NCBI GenBank assembly: GCA_002914845.1
Contig: JXTC01000076.1
Coordinates: 99,788 to 163,787 of the forward strand
Direction: 5' to 3'
Length of the DNA: 64,000 nucleotides
Origin: Trema orientale
Taxonomy: Eukaryota; Streptophyta; Magnoliopsida; Rosales; Cannabaceae
A program made the position numbers and the translations under genes. Positions 22,656-34,009 of the stretch are shown one piece after another. Every line of letters begins with the position of its first letter. Within the stretch, counting starts at the first letter, position 1. Under the pieces are notes generated by a model. It saw only the letters and a program-made list of their open reading frames with translations, did not search any database and had not been told where the DNA came from.

Positions 22656-25600
22656 ATGGCCGGAAAACACGATGACGCCGTCGCCGCCGGTAACTACCAG
22701 CCGGATCACGCCGTAGGAAAATGGTACTCTGTGCCGGACCTCCGGCTTCGCGACCACGGATTCACTGTTCCTCTGGATTACTCTACCGATCTTAGTGCTG
22801 CTTCAGCTTCTCCTAAGAATAAGATCTCAATTTTTGCTCGCGAAGTGGTTGCAGGTTTGAGCTGACTTTTTTTTTCCCCCCCCTTTAAAGTCAAAACAAG
22901 TTATTGAATGTTAGAAATGTTTTCTATAATTTGAGCATTTGAGGTGCTCTACAATAAGTCAATTGAATGTTGGAAATATTAAAAAGTTCTATAATTATTT
23001 TGAGCTACACATACTTCTAACATTGATATTAATATTGAGGTTTAAAGTTCGAATCCTCGTGAAAAGAAAACTTGAAAATTTGAAATACTACTATTAGTGT
23101 TATTATTATTTTTTCAAATTCTAGCTGTGGATCTCTTGAAGACACTCATATATATGTATGAGTTTAAGATACTGATTAATAAAGCTGCTGTTGCTTAGTT
23201 TCACATTGAAGCAGTTAATCCGTGAGTTTACAATATTATATTCAGTATGATTGGAGATTGCACAGTTTATGTTGAATCCGAAACTCTTATTAAGAATCAA
23301 ATATTTACTTATAAAAATCTCTGCTAGCTGGACCTTCCTAGCAATTTGCAATATGTATGAGCTTGCCTAGGGTTCAGAGGGAGAACTTAGTTTCGAGCTT
23401 GAATTCACAAAGGGTGTTTTTAGTTTTCTCGGATACTTCAGGAAAAAAAAAAAAAAAAAAAATTGTAAAGAGTAGAGAAGGCAGATGTATATCAGCCAGT
23501 TAAGTTAACTATGGGCAATTTTGTTCTATATCCGTCAGTACCTTACTAAAGCTGAATGTGTCTGGCAGTTGGAAAAGAAGAGCTACCATTGCCATACCTA
23601 TTGTACCTACAAGGTGGACCTGGATTTGAGTGTCCACGGCCAACCGAAGCAGGTGGATGGATACAGAAAGCATGTCAAGAATTTCGCCTTGTATTGATGG
23701 ATCAAGTGTGGTTTTCTGGACATTCTCTTAATAAGAATCTTTGTTTATGGTAAATTGCATCTGTACATGTTATTTTTCTTTTTCTCTGACTGAACTATGT
23801 TCCTTGCAGCGAGGTACGGGTTTGTCAACTCCTTTGACATATTCATCTCTCTTGCAATTTAAGTCTGCGCAGGATTTGGCTGACTACGTAAAACATTTTC
23901 GAGCGGACAATATAGTTAATGATGCGGAGTTTATTCGAGTACGTCTTGTCCCTGATGCTGGAACTTGGACAGTTTTGGGTCAGGTATTAATGTTCCTGTT
24001 TCTTGGTTCGAGTTGTGTGTGCATAAGCTTTTGGAAATAGAGTCATGGTCCTACCCTTCTGCAGGTGTTTACATTTTGCTTGTGGTCCACTAAAAGGCGC
24101 TTTGGATCATAAATTGAATGACAGTTTGGTTCTTCTTCTTGTGTAGAGCTATGGTGGCTTTTGTGCTGTAACTTACTTGAGTTTTGCTCAAGAAGGACTG
24201 AAACAAGTCCTCCTAACTGGAGGAATCCCTCCAATTCAAAATGGAAGCACTGCAGATGCTGTGAGTAGAGCGTGCTTTGAACAGGTTATACTTCAGAATG
24301 AGAAGTACTACAGGAGGTACCCTGAGGATGTTGAGATTGTTCAAGAAGTAGTGAACTATTTGTCAGAATCTGAGGGAGGAGGAGTAGGGATCTAATTATC
24401 TCCGGTCTTAGTAAAGTTCTAATGCTGGGAATGAAATTTAATTTTTTGGAATCATGCCTCAATTTTTGTAGGTTGATCTTCCATCTGGGGGCATCTTAAC
24501 TCCGCAGGGCCTGCAATCTCTCGGTGTTTCATTTTTGGGATGCTATGCTGGTTTTGAGCGTTTGCACTACATGTAGGTTTCACTTATACGTGTTACAGAG
24601 TTTAAGAACTTAGGCTTTATGACTGTTTGGATTTATTTGTTTTTACCATCCGTAGATTAGAGACAGTCTGGGATCCTGTAATAGTTCCAGGAGCACCAAA
24701 GCGAGTAAGTTACAACTTCTTGGACACTGTAAGGAACATCATTGCCTCCTCATTGATCTTGAATCAAAGTGTGAATATTATTTCGCATCAACCCTTATCC
24801 AGTTTACTTTTACAGTTTGAAAAGCTTATAGCTTTCAAGACAAATCCACTCTCTGCTCTTCTAAGTGAATCCATATTCTGTCAGGTATAGTACTTTATTT
24901 TCTTCCTTCTGTCTTGGAATTTAAATTTCTTGACAACTAAGAATTATATGGGAATTCTTTGGTTGTTGGCTATTAAATTACCTATCTATTTCTTAGATTA
25001 GATTTGTTTACTTATTTGCTTAGATTGTTTGTTTATTCACTATTGAAGGGTGCTTCATCCCGGTGGTCTGCTCAAAGGATAAGGGGCGAATATGAAAGTG
25101 AATTTGATGCAATCAGAGCTGCAAAAGGTCGTTGCCCTGTACTTTTCACTGGAGAGGTTAGCTTATTATAAGCTCAGAATCTTCAAGTAGAGACAAGTCA
25201 CAAAACACGCAGGAATACATACACTTACTTGACTCTCCCTGATTTATTATTAATGTTTTCTATTTCTTCGGTGGATGAAAGTGGTCTGCTTATAAAACAT
25301 CGAGCATGTGGGACATCTTGCAATCTAAAGCTTTCTTAATTTATTGCTATCCTGATATGGACACCTGTAATTTGGACATATGAATAAACAAGCTATTGTA
25401 AGTAATCTATGCACTTAGGTTGTGTCTCCCATTTATTTTCCCCAGCTAGTATGACCTGATGTCGTTTTATTCTGTGATGTTGAAATTCTCTCACCTTATT
25501 ATACTTGGCATTAGTTTAAAGTAACTAATATTCTTAATTGGAGCTACTTTTACTAAATTGTCTCGTAAAGGCATATGACTTTGTTGGAATTTTCAGAGGG

Positions 25601-26737
25601 CTTTGATTTATGGTTCTTTGAAAAAAAAAAAAAAAATACCTACAGGCAACTACATAAGTGATACTACTGACCTATCTTTCATTTCCTTCTCATTGTCCTG
25701 CCAATAAAATAAAAGGTAACAGTAAATCTATATGGAAAGGAAAGGGTAGAAAATGTCTACAAAATCCATAGTAGAAGTCTAATAGAATTGTTTTAGCAAC
25801 AAGTAGTACTCCTATTCCATTATTGTGTAACGATCTGCTAACCTTTCTGTAAAAACTTTTGAAGACGTGATATGTTTCTGACCTTTGTGGTATTGAATGA
25901 TTTGACTTGTTTAAATCTAATACCTTTGTAGATCATTATTGATTTTTAAAGATCATTATTGATTTTTACTTATGCTGCCACCGTGCCACTGCCAGTGAGC
26001 ATTCAGGTTGGTGGATACGTGCTAATGTGTATGTACAATAGTGACTCATGAGTAGTGAGCATTCACTGGATATGTCCAATCTATTGGTGATTGAGACCCC
26101 TTAGGCCTATGAGAGAGCAGTTTGTGTAATGCACATTCTCAAATTTGATTAAGCATTCTTCTTCCCTGTGGTTTTCGTTTACAGTTTGTCGAACCTACGT
26201 AATGAACAGATTCTTTCTTGTTTGCTGCCGCAGGCCATTTTCCCGTGGATGTTTGATGAGTTTAGTCTCGTAAAGAAACTGAAAGATGCTGCTGATATAC
26301 TGGCTGAGAAGAAGGATTGGCCTCCACTATACGACATTGCTTCTCTAAACAACAACAAGGTCTGCTGCCGCGATAGGAATTTAATTCTCATAAACTTTCG
26401 TATTCACTGTATTTTCCCAGTAGGTATCTAACTAATTCTGTAGGTAGCCAACACTTTCGAGTGAGTGATATATAGTTCATTGAAGCCTGTCTTGGACTTT
26501 GCTCCTGTTTGTTTATGAGTTTAGTTATTCCAACATTGACAGGTTCCTGTTGCAGCTGCTGTCTATTATGATGATATGAATGTTATCTTCAAGCAGGCCA
26601 TGGAAACAGCTCCTCAGATTGCAGGGATTCGGTTGTTCATAACAAGTGAGTACTTGCATTCTGGTCTCGACGATCCGGGGAGCCGGGTTTTTGATTATTT
26701 GATGGGAATGCTCAATGGAAAGAAGCCTTTGTTCTAA
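22656..26737 (+). CDS. Prolyl iminopeptidase-like alpha/beta hydrolase, tandem copy B, ten exons
   Basis: Paralogue of the upstream gene with the same ten-exon plan: 22656-22854, 23569-23705, 23810-23983, 24147-24383, 24472-24572, 24656-24728, 24816-24884, 25049-25156, 26234-26359 and 26543-26737. This gives 472 residues. Every exon after the first has the same length as in copy A; the ten extra residues are in exon 1 (N-terminal change and a SAASASPKNK-like insert). Conserved: LQGGPGF, GQSYGG with S171, VYYDDM with D418/D419, and YLHSG with H447. Exon 2 ends CAA|GTGTGG where copy A has CAG|GTGTTG, a weaker donor context but still GT. Copies differ mostly by conservative changes, and introns have diverged far more than exons. 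This points to an older duplication with both copies kept under selection. Same inferred activity; expression could differ because the upstream regions are unrelated. Confidence 0.9.
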
Positions 26738-27110
26738 TTTGCACACGTTCCATGTTACCCTATTTCATATATCTAGTTTTTCCTTTCTTTTCTTTTCTTT
26801 TTTATTTTAAAAGAAGTAAATAAAAATTGGAATACATTTGCCAGTCTCTCAATGTGTTCATAATGAGGTTTTGTCAATAACAACGCGCGTTCTTTGGTAA
26901 AATGACAACACGAGAAATTTTGCAAAAAACTTTTATTGGCAAAATGACTTTTTTTTTTTTTTTCACACTGATGGTCGGTCAACTAAAGTTGAATGTCACT
27001 CAGTCCTTAAGGTTATTTTGCAAATTAAAATTTTGGTTGACCTTTTCTTTCTCTTAAAGATATTTTGCCTAAATCCTATACCATCACAATTCACAATGTG
27101 ACCAAAACTT
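26738..27110. other. 3' flank of hydrolase copy B
   Basis: Probable 3' UTR and intergenic sequence with T-runs near 26780-26810 and 26947-26964. No gene is seen. Confidence 0.5.
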
Positions 27111-27113
27111 TAA

Positions 27114-28274
27114 AGCTATGTTTGGTAAGAGAGAGAGAGTAGAAATGATGGGAAGTTTAGGAAGGAAGGGGATTGCGATGGAGGGAGAGGCGACGAAGGA
27201 AGAGGAGAGTAAAAATTCTTTATATTGTTTGATAAGAAAGATGGAAAATTGGATGGGGAATGTTTATTTTTAAAATTACTATATTACCCATTGCATTATT
27301 TTTTAAATAATTATTTAAGAGCATCACTTTTTAAATAATTATTTAAGATGGTAAATTGGTCAATTCAATTTTTGTTCACTCTTATTCCTCTTGAATAGGG
27401 GTGTTCATGGCCGGTTTGGACGGTCTAAATCGTCAATCCAGAAACCAATCCGAATGTGCGGTTTTGCCGGTTTATCAATCCGTGCGGTTTGAGTTTGTCG
27501 ATTCAAACCGGCCAAACTGCACCTACATTTTTGCGGCCGGTTTGGGCGGTTTCCGCGGTTTGAAAACTTACAAAATTTGAATTAATACAATATCAACTAA
27601 GCTCATATCATAATCATATTTCATCTAAAATATAAAGTCCAAATATAAAACGAAACCATAACATAGTTAAAAGCTATAACCAAATCGAAAGTCATAATAA
27701 ACTTAAATTTTAGTTACAACTTACAACTTAATCAAAATTGAATAGTAAACTTAAAGTCTTTAATCTTAAACATATCACAATAACAAGACTTAAAGTCTAA
27801 AATATTATAAGAGTCTTAAGTAACATAGTCCTAAATAAGCTAAGAGTAATCATTACTCAATTAGAATGAATAAGCTTAAATTTTTAACTATTAATATACA
27901 TTTAAAAAAAATACATATACAAACTTATTGGCCGGTTCGGTTTGAATCCGACCGAATTTTTCCAAAACCGAAAACCAAACCGGCCAAGTCAGTTTTTATA
28001 TTTTCTAATCCGTAACCGGCCATTTAAGAAAAAAAACCGCGCGGATTGGGCGGTTTGGATTGGATTGGGCGGTTTTCACGGTTTGGCGGTTTTTTTGAGC
28101 ACCCCTACTCTTGAATTCTTTCAACATTGGAAGGATGCAATATGGTGGACCCGGAGGAGTCCTTCCCTTCCACTTCTCCTCTCCTTTCTTCTCTCCCCCC
28201 TGCCAAATGGAAGAATTTTGTTTTCCCACCACTTTTCTCTATCCTTCCAAAAATTCACTCTACCAAACATAGCC
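27114..28274. mobile_element. Tourist-like (PIF/Harbinger) MITE interrupted by a hAT element
   Basis: The ends AGCTATGTTTGGTA (left) and TACCAAACATAGCC (right) are inverted repeats with one mismatch. They are flanked by the 3-bp repeat TAA (27111-27113 and 28275-28277), the usual PIF/Harbinger target. Removing the hAT insertion and its duplicated target leaves about 440 bp, purine-rich on the left and pyrimidine-rich on the right, so it folds on itself. No coding capacity. Confidence 0.75.
27396..28107. mobile_element. Non-autonomous hAT element nested in the Tourist-like MITE
   Basis: The termini TAGGGGTGTTCA and TGAGCACCCCTA are inverted repeats with one mismatch, flanked by a perfect 8-bp duplication CTCTTGAA (27388-27395 and 28108-28115), the hAT signature. 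Subterminal regions are rich in CCGGTTTGG and GGCGGTTT motifs in both orientations. Length 712 bp; the centre is AT-rich and has no transposase. It must have inserted after the surrounding Tourist-like element. Confidence 0.9.
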
Positions 28275-28277
28275 TAA

Positions 28278-29122
28278 GTTGAGCCTTAGAAGATCGTCAT
28301 CTTTGTCATTGTGAGTACAAAAACATGCATCATCTGCCGTTTAAATTGTTTCTCTCGCCTACATGAAACCGACTTGTCCTTATGGAAATTATGCTTGTAA
28401 AAACCAGGCATCATTTTCCATAATTAAATATTCTCGTATCAATTTTTCTGCCGGTAAAACCAAAAGCTTTTTATTATTATTATTTTTTGGGCTGAAAACG
28501 ACATTCATTTTGAAGATACAAGTATTATGTCGTTCGAAGGAAGCAATTTGTCGTTTTTCTCGTTAAAGTCTTTTTTTTTTTTTTCAAGATCAACGACATT
28601 GTTGTCTTTAATCAGAAAATAATGTAATAGTATTTTAACTTTTTAATTTTTGAAGAAACAATGTAATAGTTTTTGTACTGCCGTTCTCGCATATATCTTA
28701 ATACTAGTATTTGAAAAACGGCATACCGTCCCGTTATGGCTTTTAAACTCGAATATTCATGTTTGGATATATTTTTCGAGTTTTGAGAGAGCTAAAATAT
28801 AATCAATCATGTTAACTGTACATGATTGTGCTCCAGTTATCTATTTAATTGTCTTCGAAACTTTGGTCAAAATCTTGAGATCAAAATCTTAAGTTATTTT
28901 TCCAAAGTTTGAAAAAAATCATAAAGTTAAGAACCAAATAATACTATTATCTCCACTTCACCAAAAAAAAAGAAAAAAAAAAAAAAAAGAAGAGAAAGAA
29001 AAAGAATATTCTCAATTTTGACGTAGCAAATTTGAAATCGCTTTCTTTTGGGCCCTTGAATTGGGCTGGGATTTTCACTTACAAACAAGCCCAATTTATT
29101 TTTCTGATCGTAACGAAAAACG
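28278..29122. other. Intergenic sequence
   Basis: No gene or element is recognised. It has T-runs near 28570 and an A-rich run at 28965-29000. Confidence 0.5.
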
Positions 29123-29667
29123 AGAAAAGGACATGGATAAGATTAACTTGGGCCATGATGACTTTTTTGTGTATTTTTTAAAAAATGACATTTTTAAGAG
29201 TGTCAAGAATTTTTTGACAATAAAAAGATAATTATTGAGAAATTTAGGTAGATGACCAAAATTTTAAATTTGATTAAGTAGATGTCCATTTTTAAAATTT
29301 TATAGCTAAATGTCCAGGTAGATATATTTTTACACCTGGTAGATACACAGATCTACCAATTTTAGTTACTGTTCTGAAATGCACTGGGTATATAATTTTT
29401 TATACTTGGTATATAAAATTTTACACTTGGTATATATGCATATATACCGGACATTTTGCTATAACTTTTGACAAAGGGACATTTACTGAAATTAGGCCCA
29501 AAATTTGGTCATATTTCTATAAGCCCCATAATTATTTAGGACTTTTTATAGTCAAAATGCTCTTGACCATAGGTCAAAAGATTTTTGACACTCCTAAAAA
29601 TATCATTTTTAAAAAAATGTACAAAAAAGTCATCTTGGCCCAAATTAGTCTCATCCATGTCTTTTTC
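29123..29667. mobile_element. Inverted-repeat element interrupted by a MULE-type MITE
   Basis: The left arm (GGACATGGATAAGATTAAC, then TTGGGCCATGATGACTTTTT) pairs with the right arm read on the other strand (AGACATGGATGAGACTAAT, then TTGGGCCAAGATGACTTTTT). Each arm is about 100 bp and the arms continue through AAGAGTGTCAA-like sequence. Without the inserted MITE it would be about 245 bp. No clear target duplication, so superfamily is unassigned. Confidence 0.65.
29237..29527. mobile_element. MULE-type MITE, copy A (291 bp)
   Basis: Begins GAGAAATTTAGGTAGATGAC and ends CTATAAGCCCC. The flanks are a perfect 9-bp direct repeat ATAATTATT (29228-29236 and 29528-29536), as in Mutator-like transposition. 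Inside the ends, ATGACCAAAATTTT and AAATTTGGTCAT form an imperfect inverted repeat. By eye it differs from copy B at about 13 positions with no indel. It sits in the middle of the element at 29123-29667. Confidence 0.85.
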
Positions 29668-29751
29668 CTATAAAAAACCCTCAACTGTGAGCTATCACAG
29701 TCCACATTTGCTCGTAGCCAAAACCCCTCGTTCTCTGGTGAACCTTCTTCT

Positions 29752-29905
29752 TAGGGGCGTTCAAAATAACACTCCACACCAAATCAGTTTAATTTGCACG
29801 GTTCCAACTTATTCACGACTGGTGATAGATTGGGAAAAGTGCAAATCGACCGATTCGATTTGCAGTTTTGCCAACATTCAGTCAGTTTCAAACTCAAACC
29901 AGCCG
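29752..29905. mobile_element. hAT-like terminal fragment
   Basis: TAGGGGCGTTCAAAAT at the left matches the hAT terminus family seen at 27396, followed by sequence with short CGGTT and TTTGCA motifs. No right terminus or target duplication is visible; probably a truncated relic. Confidence 0.3.
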
Positions 29906-30107
29906 ACAACATTAGTTTATATAGGTTTATATATAATCATAAATATTTAGAAACGAAAAAAAAAAAAAACAAAACAAAACAAGTCTAGTCAACTTATTTT
30001 CTTTGGGCTTTTAAGGCTTTTACCGTTATATGGTGAAACAAAATAATAACTTGTCCTACGACATGCGTTGTTATTTTTAAAAAGCAAAGTTAAAATAAAG
30101 AAAATCA

Positions 30108-30178
30108 CAAACACTAGATAGCTTAGTGGTTTGAATTGCTAAAAGCTTCCTTTCTGTGAAGGGTTTGAACCTTCGAGT
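30108..30178 (+). repeat. tRNA-like segment (candidate SINE head)
   Basis: TAGCTTAGTGG resembles a pol III A box and GGTTTGAACCTTC a B box about 40 bases downstream, with a CTTCC...GAAGG-type stem between. The sequence then passes into a T-rich tract (30179-30560). It is not a complete tRNA. A tRNA-derived SINE with a T-rich tail is possible, but chance cannot be excluded. Confidence 0.35.
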
Positions 30179-30659
30179 CTATTTTCTTTTTAAGTTTTTT
30201 TTATTTCATTTATTTTACTTTTTCTATTTTCTTCTTTTTTTTTTATGAGCCCTATTTTTTCATTTCGTTCTTGTTTGTTTTTTTCCTAACAAATTTTTCC
30301 TTTTTTTTTTTAATTCTTTATCTTTTTTTTTTCTTTTCTTATATTTTAATTCGTTTTGTCCTTTCATTTTATTATAAAAAAATGAGGTACTATCTTTTAA
30401 AAAAAAATTATATGAAAAGCCACTCTTTTTTTCCCTTAGAAACATGATGCTCTAATTTTTTTTATCTTTTATTTTTTAGAAATAGGAAAAATATCTCTTT
30501 TTTATTATTTAATTACTTTATTATAATTTTGATTTTTTTAAAATTTATTTTATTTTGTTGCTTTTTTTTTCAAATATAATAGAAAATAAGAATCCTTTAG
30601 ATTACTAACCGTAATTTTCTACGCTTCCATAGGTAACTAATTTTCTTAGCAAATAATAA
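30179..30659. other. T-rich low-complexity tract
   Basis: Nearly 400 bases of runs of T mixed with CTTTT and ATTTT. No coding or element structure is seen. Confidence 0.6.
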
Positions 30660-31800
30660 GTATTTGCTAACATATGGCAACCTAAGGTAACCAACTATTT
30701 CAGCTAACAACTAGTTCTTGATAACCTACTATAATTACTTAAATGATTGGTTACTAATAATTAATCCTAGTTATTAGTTTCTAGACCAGTTGCAAATTAC
30801 TAGTTACTAATTTGGAAACTAGTTACTCTAGCTACTAGTTACTAATTTGGTTACAAAATTTTTTAAACTAGTGACTAGTTACAAAGACTGATGGTAGTAA
30901 CTAGTAACTAATCTGGTTACTAGTAGAAAGATTGATTACCATTATTCATCATATTAGAAATACCCTTAACTAGCTAACTATAACTAGTAACTAGTTACCA
31001 ATTTAGAAACTAGTTACTAATTACTAGAAACCATAGTAAACAATATGTTTTATTGATTTCCAAAATTGTGACTAGTTACTGTGGTTACTAGTCTTAGTTA
31101 TTAATAACCAATTAAGTTATTGGTTATTAGTTACTAGTTTCTTTTTTTTTTTTTTGTTATTAGTTTTGAGTGTGCTCATTATTGCCAAATTGGTACTTGG
31201 TTCCTTGTTTCTCTGGTTACCAATTACTATCTTATTAGAAATATGCTTAATCGGTAACCAATAATTAATATGGAATCTAGTAACTACTTATGTTATTAGT
31301 TTTCCAAACTAGTATCTTATTACTAGTTACTGGTTACTCTTGTTGTAGTAACTAATTTGGTTACTGATTACTAATTTGGAAACTAATTACTAGTTATCTA
31401 TTTGTTTATTGATTTTAGACATCGCAGTAACTAATAACCAATCTGGTTACCAGTTACAAAATTAGAGACTTGTTGTTAATTACTAAATTGGTTACTAGTT
31501 ATCATTTATTATCTTATTAGAAATATGCTTAAGTGACTAATTATAACTAGTAATCAATCCACAAGTTTAGAAACTAGTACCACTTTGGTTATTGGTTACT
31601 CGTTATTGCTTACTTGTTACTCTACTTGTTATCACTAACTAATTTAGTTACTGATTATTAGTTAATTAGTTAAGGGTTACCGTAACTACTCTAGTTACCG
31701 GTTACTAATTTTATTAATTGGTCAAGAATTTTCAAACTGGTGGCAATAACTGGTAAATATTCTAGTTAGCAATTATCAATTTAATAATTGTTCAACTAAT
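30660..31800. repeat. Degenerate array of ACTAGTTAC/GGTTACTAGT units (~1.1 kb)
   Basis: The stretch is built from dozens of short related units: TTACTAGTTACTAATTTGG, GGTTACTAGT, AACTAGTAACTAG, and the partner TTGGAAACTAG. Spacing is irregular, about 10-25 bases. ACTAGT is self-complementary, so the array reads alike on both strands and could fold many ways. The same unit forms the short core of the MITE-like copies at 6340, 34010 and 58138. There is no ORF. Confidence 0.8.
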
Positions 31801-32441
31801 AACAAAGTATTGAATTCGTAATGAAAAGAATCAAACTGAAAGATATACGTTTAGCTAAATTACAAAAAAGTTAGAATGCTAGACTACAAGAAGTAGTCAT
31901 AAAAAACAAGTAGAAGACAATAAAAAAAATTATAAAAAAAAGATATATAAAAGATGAAATTTATCAGTAATGGCTCAAGTACTTGAAACAAACACGAAGA
32001 ATTTTATGCCATAATAACTGAATTTACAATCATATATTATATCCCATAGAATAGAAACATAATAAAGTCAATGAAAAACCTCTCTTAAAATAGTGTTTTC
32101 CTAAACTTATAATCAAAATAAACGAAAGTTGCAAATATTTTATCTAATTGCCAAAAAAGATATACTAGAAAAGAAATATAATGACTGCTCTCATTCTTAA
32201 CAAATTACCTACACTGTTAATATACTTAACCAACATGCAGGTTTCTAAGGAAACTCCAATATACTGCGACTTGATGCACAACTAATGAAAGTTACATATA
32301 TAATATCAACGAATCCCATTCTGACCTTTGGCTTGAACGGGACAAAACATTTACAACCAACTCTGCACGTTCGTTTTCTTCAACCTATTATCACCAAATA
32401 AAAGGAAAAAGACAAACACAAATAGATAATTGCTTAAATAG
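31801..32441. other. Intergenic AT-rich sequence
   Basis: Nothing recognised. It ends in the left copy of the next element's target duplication. Confidence 0.5.
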
Positions 32442-33114
32442 TAGAGGTGTCAATGAGGCGGAGCGGAATAGATTTTGTGTTTACCATCATTGTCCCTATT
32501 ATTGTTTTACTATACCATCCCCACATCATTCACCATTTAATATGGTATGGGGCAATTTCGGAGAATCCCATTGGGGATTGGTTTCCTCATTAGTATATCA
32601 GGGTCCATATTTGGAATCGTCATCTTGAATTAGTTAAACAATCCTATGTTGGTCTAAAACTTTTAAAAGTCTAAATACATAGAAAAAAATCAAAATCAAA
32701 GTTAACTTCATTGAAAATTCCAATTTTAGACCTAAATAACTGAAAACACATTCAAATAAAGCTTTAATATATTGGAATTGTTAAATGTAAAATATTTAAT
32801 ACCAAAATTATATAGCATATCATTCATTTAAAAAGCTAACACAATCCCAAATAACTCAAACAATATTAGTATATAATTATATTTTTAAAAAAATCTTGTT
32901 GAATTATTATTATATAAAAAAATAGAAATTAACTTATATATAATCGGAGCGGGGTTGGTATGGGGCACTCAATCCTAAGCCCGCCCTGTCCTGCTAAATA
33001 TTAGACGGAGAATCCCTATCCCATGCCCCGCACTATTTATAACGGTGAAAACCCACGCTATTCGGGTTAGTGCATTGCGGTGCACCACCCTGTTCGGTGA
33101 AATTGACATCCTTA
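32442..33114. mobile_element. Non-autonomous hAT-like element (673 bp)
   Basis: Starts TAGAGGTGTCAAT and ends ATTGACATCCTTA, an imperfect inverted pair. The flanks TTAAATAG (32434-32441) and TTAAATTA (33115-33122) match at 6 of 8 positions, a decayed 8-bp duplication. GC-rich subterminal blocks (GCGGAGCGG left; GGAGCGGGG and GCCCCGC right) surround an AT-rich centre. No transposase. Confidence 0.65.
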
Positions 33115-33122
33115 TTAAATTA

Positions 33123-34009
33123 TAATTATACCCAGCTAAAAGAACATCCAAAGTAAAAACACAGTACACAATATATTGAAAAACACTTTGTCAAAGTTTT
33201 CAATAATCAAAGAAACTCTTTGGAAAAGATAAAACCCCAAAATACAAGTCAAAATATCTTGAGCCAAACTGAAGAATCAAAAAAATAATTATAATTATCA
33301 CCATCCAAAAAATTGAAATGACACCCAAAATCAAAACAAGTAAAAGCAAGATAGAGCCCCCAAACCTTTTTTAAGCTTAATTACAGGCTTCTTGGCTGGC
33401 TGAGACAGCGTAGCCTTCTTCTCTCAACAAATTGGTTGTTGTGCTGTAAAGATTTCCATACCCAGAAGCTCCACTAGTCAACAACCAAAAAAAAAACTTA
33501 TTAGATTCTTGGGTTCATAGAAAATGGAGGAAAATGAAATAGGTTTAAGCTTATTAGATTATTTTTCTGGGTTTAAGAATATTGAGAAGCTAAAATGGGT
33601 TTTAGGACTAATTTGCATAGAGAAATTGTGAAATATCTTTAGTTTCAAAAGCTTCAATATCGTCATAGAGGGGGAATCCACCAAATTTTCGACTTAGACA
33701 TTGCCCAGAATGAAAGCGGGAGAGTCGAGGTCATCGGTATTGAGAGTGAGAAGGCGCCAATAACGGGAGTAAGAAGGCAAGGTTGTGCTAATTAGATTTG
33801 AGCGATAGAAGAGGATAAAGATGGGGGAAAAAATTCAAATGGTATTTTTCAATAAAACACCGCATGAAAATATTAATAAAACTAGGGTACCATATTTTTG
33901 AGATTATGTTTTAAATGACTGTTTTGCCTGATTTCCTTTGGGTTTCTATCACTTTTACATATAAAAAACTAAAAGAATTACAAGAATACAGAATTCAAGT
34001 TTTTCTCAA
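33123..34009. other. Intergenic sequence containing one exon-like block
   Basis: Apart from the minus-strand exon-like block at 33377-33473 I see no gene. The segment at 33690-33830 looks leader-like on the minus strand, with a 23-codon ORF, but nothing connects it convincingly to that block. Confidence 0.35.
33377..33473 (-). pseudogene. Orphan terminal-exon-like fragment
   Basis: On the minus strand, after a plausible acceptor (TTGGTTGTTGACTAG), a frame in phase 1 stays open for 31 codons beginning GASGYGNLYSTTTNLL and ending EACN then stop. Its codon composition looks more gene-like than the surroundings. No upstream coding exon is evident within the next kilobase on that strand. I do not recognise the family. 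It may be the last exon of a broken or captured gene, or chance. Confidence 0.25.
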
